Source: Occultella gossypii (GTDB taxonomy: Bacteria; Actinomycetota; Actinomycetes; Actinomycetales; Beutenbergiaceae). From it: 64,000 nucleotides of DNA. The first letter of the stretch is position 1, and each line of letters begins with the position of its first letter. The notes under the pieces are model-generated. The model did not search any database, was not told where the DNA came from, and saw nothing but the letters and a program-made list of their open reading frames with translations. Shown here piece by piece: positions 59,661-64,000 of this stretch. The stretch spans positions 62,001 through 126,000 of the forward strand of contig NZ_JAGSHT010000014.1 in assembly GCF_019947135.1 (NCBI RefSeq), in the 5' to 3' direction. The translations under genes were made by a program, and so were the position numbers.

Positions 59661-60209
59661 GTGAACATCGAGATGACCCCCCGCGAACGCTCACTCACCA
59701 TGGCCGTCATCGAGATCGAGCAGCATTCGGCTGCGGCCGGTTGGGATGCGCCGGTGAGTGTGTTCGCCCTGATCCGCACGGCCGACGCCCTTGCGGACAA
59801 CCCCGCACTCGCCCAGGAGTTCCCACCCGAGGTCGTCGAGGCGGCACGGCTCGATCCCGAGCACCTCACCTCGATCGAGCAGGACGGTCTGCCGGAGTCG
59901 GCGAACCTGGAGGAACTGCTCGCCCAGCTGGCGTGGCCCGAGACGGTCGCCGGTGCCGCGATCGTGGTCGAGCGGATCGTGGTGCCCCCGGAGGCCGAGG
60001 CGAACATGCCGCAGGAGCCGGACGCCGGGGTGGACTACCTGATGAATCACCCGGACCGGCAGGACGTGCGCATCGCCGCCGGCCGGCTGCGCACCGGGGA
60101 GAGCTGGTGCGCGCTGCGCTCGCGTGGGAACGACAACGACGACGCGGTTGCCGGCGGACCCGATGCGGTGCCGGGGCTGGTCGAGGCGCTGGCCGCAACG
60201 TTGCGCTGA
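59661..60209 (+). CDS. PPA1309 family protein
   Basis: A 182-residue protein with the actinobacterial PPA1309 family pattern: MAVIEIEQHSAAAGWDAPVS, VFALIRTADALADNP, HLTSIEQDGLPES, LAWPETVAGAAIVVERIVVP and DVRIAAGRLRTGESWCALR. No membrane segments; cytosolic. GTG start; TACTCT about 25 nt upstream is a possible -10. It diverges from UPF0182, as is common for this pair in actinomycetes. Function unknown. Confidence 0.88.
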   Translation: MNIEMTPRERSLTMAVIEIEQHSAAAGWDAPVSVFALIRTADALADNPALAQEFPPEVVEAARLDPEHLTSIEQDGLPESANLEELLAQLAWPETVAGAAIVVERIVVPPEAEANMPQEPDAGVDYLMNHPDRQDVRIAAGRLRTGESWCALRSRGNDNDDAVAGGPDAVPGLVEALAATLR

Positions 60210-60269
60210 GCCCTGCGCCCGGTCGCCGAGCCCGACGCCGGAACCACCGAGCCGAAGCGGACGCGCGCG

Positions 60270-61439
60270 TCAGCCGGCGGTGCAGACCGGGAGGTCGGAG
60301 GTGTCCCCGGCTGCGATCGCCTCGACAGCGGTCCGGGCCTCGTCGAGGGTGGCCACACGGAACACCTCGAGACCATCCGGGATGTTCCCGACCACCTCGC
60401 CGCAGTTGGCTGCGGGCGCGAGGAAGAAGTCGGCGCCGTCGCGCTCGGCCGCGTACATCTTCAACGTGATGCCGCCGATCGGGCCGACGTCGCCGCCGAG
60501 CGACATCGTGCCGGTCCCGGCGATGACCTCACCGCCGGTCAGTGCCCCGGGGGTCATCTGGTCGATGATCCCCAGCGCGAACATCGTGCCGGCGCTGGGA
60601 CCGCCGACGTTCTCGATCTTGATGTCCACCTCGACCGGGAACTCGAACTCGGCGCTCAGGTAGATCCCGAGCAGGCTCCCGCCGGACCCGTCGTCGGTGG
60701 TCAGGATCTCCACATCGGTGGCCACCCCGTTACGGTCCACGCCGAGCGTCACCGTGGTGTCCGGGGGTGTGGCCTCGAGCGCGTCGTCGAGGTCGGCGTA
60801 GGTGGTGATCGTCGTCGTCGGCAGGTCGGGCGTGCGGATCGAGGCGATGACGTCGCCCTGCTCGACCGCGCCGGCGGCGCCCCGGTCCGGGTCGGCACCG
60901 GAGATGGTCAGGGTGGCGGGCACGTCGTAGCCCATGGCGGTCAGCGCCGAGACCGTCGCGTTCTCCTGCGAGGAGGACATCTGCTGGGCACCGATCAGGT
61001 CCTGCTCCTCCTGGGTCAGGGTGGGGTCCACGGCGGTCTCCACCGGCACCACCTTCTGTCCGGCGGACAACCATCCGCGGATCACGCTGCCGACGTCCAC
61101 GGGGAAGCCGGGCCCGCCGGCCGTGGTCACCGTGGTCAGCCGCAGTTCGCCCTCGGTGGGATAGGTCTCGGCGCCCTCCACGGTGATCAGTGGCACGTCG
61201 TTCACGGCGCCGAGGGTGTCGAACGTGGGGCCGGCGCCTTGGACCGCGAACGGAACCGGCTGCAGGATCATCGTCAGCAGCAGCCCGAAGGCGGCGAGCC
61301 CGGAGACCGTCATCGTGATCGACCGGTTCGTCAGTACCAGGCGTCGCCGCAGGGCACGCCAGCGGCCGCCGGGCGTCGGCGGGGCGGTGTGTCCGGGCTG
61401 GTCGGAGTGCATCACGGACTCGGGAGCCTGCGTCGACAT
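60270..61439 (-). CDS. PDZ domain / Lon-like S16 serine protease (YlbL-like)
   Basis: A 389-residue secreted or membrane-anchored protease. One N-terminal helix (about 41-64, MTVSGLAAFGLLLTMILQPV) anchors it. A PDZ domain (about 170-250) includes AVEQGDVIASIRTP. The Lon-type catalytic domain (about 255-375) carries Ser282 in ENVGGPSAGTMFALGI and Lys327 in IGGITLKMYAAE, the Ser/Lys dyad. The protein lacks an ATPase. Homologues cleave or regulate envelope proteins. The ATG at 61439 is chosen over one 14 codons upstream. It diverges from the zincin-like hydrolase. Confidence 0.93.
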   Translation of the reverse strand: MSTQAPESVMHSDQPGHTAPPTPGGRWRALRRRLVLTNRSITMTVSGLAAFGLLLTMILQPVPFAVQGAGPTFDTLGAVNDVPLITVEGAETYPTEGELRLTTVTTAGGPGFPVDVGSVIRGWLSAGQKVVPVETAVDPTLTQEEQDLIGAQQMSSSQENATVSALTAMGYDVPATLTISGADPDRGAAGAVEQGDVIASIRTPDLPTTTITTYADLDDALEATPPDTTVTLGVDRNGVATDVEILTTDDGSGGSLLGIYLSAEFEFPVEVDIKIENVGGPSAGTMFALGIIDQMTPGALTGGEVIAGTGTMSLGGDVGPIGGITLKMYAAERDGADFFLAPAANCGEVVGNIPDGLEVFRVATLDEARTAVEAIAAGDTSDLPVCTAG

Positions 61440-61515
61440 GGGCCCATCATCCCCCGAGCGTGCGCCCTGAGCGAAAGCCACCCGGTCGGACGTCGCGCCG
61501 ACCCTCCGGTGTGGT

Positions 61516-61521
61516 TACCGT
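61516..61521 (+). promoter_or_regulatory. -10 box of the zincin-like gene, near-leaderless
   Basis: TACCGT, then 5 nt and the ATG at 61527. Confidence 0.4.
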
Positions 61522-61526
61522 GGGGC

Positions 61527-63059
61527 ATGACCGAGCAGACCCCGTCAGGCCGCGACGAGTGGCGCCGCATGCTCGAGCAGATGCTCGGGCCGGAGGCGGC
61601 CGAGGAGGCCATGCGCGCCCTCGAGGCCAGCGGCGTGGACCCGGAGCAGTTCGCGTCGGTCGCCGGCATGCCGCAGAACCCACAGCAGATGGCCGCGGCG
61701 ATGTCACAGATGCGTCAGATCCTCTCGGCTGATGACGGCGGGGCCTCGGACTGGCGGGTCGCCCACGACGTCGCTCGGCAGGCCGCCCACACCGGCGGTG
61801 ACCCGAGCGTCTCGGCAGCGGATGCGGCGAAGGCCCGCTCGGTGCTCAGTGTGGCCGACCTCTGGCTCGACGCGGCCACCGACCTGCCCCCCTCGGGCGG
61901 TCAGCAGATCGCCGCTTCTCGGGCGGAGTGGGTGGAGCGGACGCTGCCGACCTGGCGTGCGGTCGCCGAACCCATCGCGGCGTCGGTCGCCGATGCCCTG
62001 GCGACGATGATGAGCGTCGAGGAACTGCCCGAAGAGGCGACCGCGATGCTCGGCGGCGTGGACATCGGTGCCATGATGCGCCGCCTCGGCGCCCTGAGCT
62101 TCGCCATGCAGGTGGGTCAGGCGGCGGGCACCCTGGCCCGCGAGGTCTTCGGGGGCACGGACACCGGCCTGCCGCTCCTGCCCGAGCCCAGCCTGTTGCT
62201 GGTGCCGGCCAACCTGCACGAGTTCGCGGCGGACCTGGACGCCCCCGAGGACGAAGTGTGGCACTTCCTCGCGGTCCGTGAGGCGGCGCACGCGCGCCTG
62301 TTCGCCCACGTGCCGTGGCTGCGCGGGCACCTGTTGGGCGCCGTCGAGCAGTACGCCCGCGGCATCGAGATCGACCTGGCCCACCTGGAGGAGTCGGTGC
62401 GGTCCATCGACCCCACGGACATGGACCAGCTCCGCAGCGCCCTCTCCGGGGGGATCTTCTCGACCCAGCACACCCCGTCCCAGGAGCAGGCCCTGTCCCG
62501 GCTCGAGACGGCCCTCGCCCTGGTGGAGGGCTGGGTCGAGGAGGTCACCGCGAACGCGGTCGCCCCGCACCTGCCGCACCACGTGCCGCTCCGGGAGATG
62601 CTGCGACGGCGGCGCGCGGCCGGCGGTCCCGCCGAGGACACGTTCCACACGCTGGTCGGCCTGGAGCTGCGGCCACGCCGCGCCCGCGATGCGGCATCCC
62701 TGTGGGCGCTCGTGGCACGCGAGCAGGGCCAGGAGGTCCGGGACGCACTCTGGTCCCACCCGGACGTGATCCCCACCGCGGCCGACCTCGACGAGCCGGC
62801 CGGTTTCCTGGACCGCCGGGCGTTCGCCGCTCAGGTGGACCAGGACGTCGATGCCGCGCTGGCGGCGCTGCTCGACGGCGAGCTCGGCTACGAGGCGGGG
62901 GCCGCCGAGAACGACGGCGGCACGGGTGTTGGTGGTCCCGACGGCGGCACGGCAGCCCGTCCGGACGGCGCCGAGAACGACGGCGGCACGACTGAGGGTC
63001 CCGACGGCACCTCGGGAGACGGCGGCTCGGGCGACGGTCCCGACGGCAACCGGGACTGA
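61527..63059 (+). CDS. Zinc-dependent metalloprotease-like hydrolase (zincin_2/DUF2342 family)
   Basis: A 510-residue protein of the actinobacterial 'coenzyme F420 biosynthesis-associated'/zincin_2 group. Family elements are LSFAMQVGQAAGTLAREVFG, LPLLPEPSLLLVPANLHEF, and the helix VREAAHARLFAHVPWL with His255, where an HExxH-like site is expected; a strict HExxH is absent. The last ~55 residues are a low-complexity Gly/Asp/Glu/Asn tail in which AENDGGT recurs. The F420 link in the family name is not demonstrated. Conserved next to the PDZ protease. A hairpin after the stop ends the gene. Confidence 0.87.
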   Translation: MTEQTPSGRDEWRRMLEQMLGPEAAEEAMRALEASGVDPEQFASVAGMPQNPQQMAAAMSQMRQILSADDGGASDWRVAHDVARQAAHTGGDPSVSAADAAKARSVLSVADLWLDAATDLPPSGGQQIAASRAEWVERTLPTWRAVAEPIAASVADALATMMSVEELPEEATAMLGGVDIGAMMRRLGALSFAMQVGQAAGTLAREVFGGTDTGLPLLPEPSLLLVPANLHEFAADLDAPEDEVWHFLAVREAAHARLFAHVPWLRGHLLGAVEQYARGIEIDLAHLEESVRSIDPTDMDQLRSALSGGIFSTQHTPSQEQALSRLETALALVEGWVEEVTANAVAPHLPHHVPLREMLRRRRAAGGPAEDTFHTLVGLELRPRRARDAASLWALVAREQGQEVRDALWSHPDVIPTAADLDEPAGFLDRRAFAAQVDQDVDAALAALLDGELGYEAGAAENDGGTGVGGPDGGTAARPDGAENDGGTTEGPDGTSGDGGSGDGPDGNRD

Positions 63060-63075
63060 ACCGGGTGACGCGACG

Positions 63076-63094
63076 CCGCCCGCTCAGCGGGCGG
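63076..63094. terminator. Hairpin whose loop is the stop codon of the convergent gene
   Basis: CCGCCCGC (63076-63083) pairs with GCGGGCGG (63087-63094) around TCA, which on the minus strand is the TGA stop of the metallopeptidase gene. It lies 16 nt after the plus-strand stop and can serve both genes. Confidence 0.6.
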
Positions 63095-63611
63095 GGCTGT
63101 CCCGGGCGTGGGAGATCCCGAGCAGGAACCCGCGGGCGCGCTCGGTCTGCGGGTAGCGCTCCACCAGGTCCCAGAAGTCGGTGCCGTGCCCGGGGACCAG
63201 CAGGTGCGCCAACTCATGCAGGAGCACGTAGTCGAGGACCCACTCCGGCATGCCCTGCACCCGGTCCGAGATCCGGATCGTGCGGCGTGCCGGTGTGCAG
63301 GAGCCCCATCGGGTGTCCTGATTGGCGACCCACTCCACGGACGCCGGCGGGGCGAGGCCGTCGAGGTACGCAGCGCACAGGCCCGCGGCTCTGGCCGCGA
63401 GGTCGGCGTCGGAGGGCCGGCGGCGCTGGTCGGAGGCGGCCATCCGCTCGAGCATCCGGTTGACCCAGGCGTCCTCCTCGGCCCTGGTGAACCGACTCGG
63501 GATCGCCACCACGGTGCGACCGGCCTCCCGGTACGCGGACACGGTCTTGCGCCGGCGGGTGCTGCGTCGCACCTCGACCGTGCCGTGCCCCTCGATCTCC
63601 CGCTCGCTCAT
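63084..63611 (-). CDS. YgjP/DUF45-type M48 family metallopeptidase
   Basis: A 175-residue minimal metallopeptidase. The zinc site is HELAH (132-136) with a third ligand likely His142 in VPGHGTDFW. The DTRWGSC motif (99-105) precedes it, a marker of the YgjP/SprT-like DUF45 family. No signal peptide. The start is the ATG at 63611; an upstream extension to 63656 would lack conservation. The substrate is unknown; relatives have been discussed in DNA-repair or restriction contexts, which is not evident here. Confidence 0.87.
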   Translation of the reverse strand: MSEREIEGHGTVEVRRSTRRRKTVSAYREAGRTVVAIPSRFTRAEEDAWVNRMLERMAASDQRRRPSDADLAARAAGLCAAYLDGLAPPASVEWVANQDTRWGSCTPARRTIRISDRVQGMPEWVLDYVLLHELAHLLVPGHGTDFWDLVERYPQTERARGFLLGISHARDSPAR

Positions 63612-63715
63612 GTCGGCTTCACTTTGGCACAGCGCGTCCCCGTTATCCACAGGCACCGCGACATCGCCGACCCGGCCCGGCCCGCTGTGCCACGCTCGTG
63701 GCAGAGGGAGGGGAC

Positions 63716-64000
63716 ATGCGCATTCGCGACGGTTTCGAGGTCTACTGGCGCGAGCCGGGGGCCAGTCAGGTGGGTCTGGATCCGCGCTGCGCGGTACTTC
63801 TGGAGGATCTGACCGAGGGCGAGCAGCAGGTCCTCGAGGCCCTGGGCCGCGATGTCGATCGGGCAGCCCTGCTCACCCTGGCGAACGCCCACTCGGTGCG
63901 CACCGCGGAGGTCGACGTCCTGCTCGAGCGGCTCCGGGTGGCGGGCGTGCTGCTCGAGGAGAGCACCGTCGCCGGCGACCCGGACGCCCGGTACTGGCAG
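63716..64000 (+). CDS. ThiF/TOMM cyclodehydratase-like protein, N-terminal part (3' cut by the window)
   Basis: An open frame of 95 codons with no stop before the window ends. GGGAGGGG just upstream serves as ribosome site. It begins MRIRDGFEVYWREPGASQVG with LDPRCAVLLEDLTEGEQQVL and then ALLTLANAHSVRTAEVDVLL. This resembles the N-terminal peptide-binding region of actinobacterial ThiF-family adenylyltransferases annotated as bacteriocin/TOMM leader-binding or cyclodehydratase-like proteins. The adenylyltransferase domain itself is beyond the window, so the call rests on the N-terminal pattern and on the conserved neighbourhood. Confidence 0.5.
   Translation, partial: MRIRDGFEVYWREPGASQVGLDPRCAVLLEDLTEGEQQVLEALGRDVDRAALLTLANAHSVRTAEVDVLLERLRVAGVLLEESTVAGDPDARYWQ

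Noticed and set aside
1-64000. CRISPR arrays, insertion sequences, integrases, prophage genes
   Set aside because: No regularly spaced direct repeats, transposase or integrase motifs, or attachment-site duplication next to the tRNA were found.

Overview
This is a high-GC chromosomal segment from an actinomycete. WhiB1, PdtaS, a mycobacterial-type adenosine kinase, UPF0182, PPA1309-family and DUF2505 proteins, strong G/C third-position bias and frequent GTG starts all support this. A member of the Micrococcales is the best guess from gene content; I cannot name the genus. I see no insertion sequences, CRISPR arrays, rRNA or prophage structure. One tRNA gene (initiator fMet) is present. Nearly all long reading frames antisense to the genes below are shadows of GC-rich coding sequence.

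Layout. 1-8 kb: end of a membrane protein, an SRAP DNA-protein-crosslink protein, adenosine kinase, then a two-component system (NarL type) followed by a MacB-like ABC ATPase and a large FtsX-type permease. 8-17 kb: a DoxX-like protein and RecQ helicase, a TetR/MFS efflux pair with a clear operator, and a large FHA-FtsK/SpoIIIE (EccC-like) ATPase. 17-19.6 kb: the whiB1-pdtaS-DUF2505 block, arranged much as in mycobacteria. 19.6-24.3 kb: a sugar ABC importer (lipoprotein plus two permeases, no ATPase) with a LacI regulator and two LacI-type palindromes; a suspicious G/C homopolymer block lies inside it. 24-31 kb: winged-helix protein, DUF4342 protein, small membrane proteins, a GlxA-type AraC regulator, and a 1052-residue BTAD/NB-ARC regulator. 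31-38 kb: two drug-efflux-type ABC exporters flanking an FdhA-type zinc dehydrogenase. 38-46 kb: CoA-type Nudix hydrolase, bifunctional PutA coupled to an NAD epimerase-like gene, a second such epimerase, and membrane proteins. 46-50 kb: OsmC, a RlaP-like nucleotidyltransferase, then thyA-folA. 50-54.5 kb: a tightly overlapping DUF4129-MoxR-DUF58 operon. 54.6-56.4 kb: an AldO-like oxidase, two candidate micro-genes and tRNA-fMet. 56.5-64 kb: UPF0182, PPA1309, a Lon-like PDZ protease, a zincin-like hydrolase, a YgjP-type metallopeptidase and the start of a ThiF/TOMM-like gene running off the window.

Regulatory architecture. Many genes carry a TANNNT -10 box 5-8 nt before the start codon (TAGGCT, TAGCCT, TACCGT, TACGCT, TACACT and similar), which predicts widespread leaderless transcription and helps choose starts. 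Local regulator-operator pairs can be read directly: TetR with a 22-bp inverted repeat, LacI with two palindromes 33 bp apart, and possibly the BTAD regulator with an 11-bp direct repeat at 22-bp period upstream of the neighbouring exporter. No single locus is clearly a new system. The strongest unexplained items are the micro-gene pair sharing a terminator (55.88-56.27 kb), the nucleotidyltransferase next to thyA, the orphan FHA-EccC ATPase, the leaderless upstream ORF before fdhA, and the ThiF-like gene cut by the window end.
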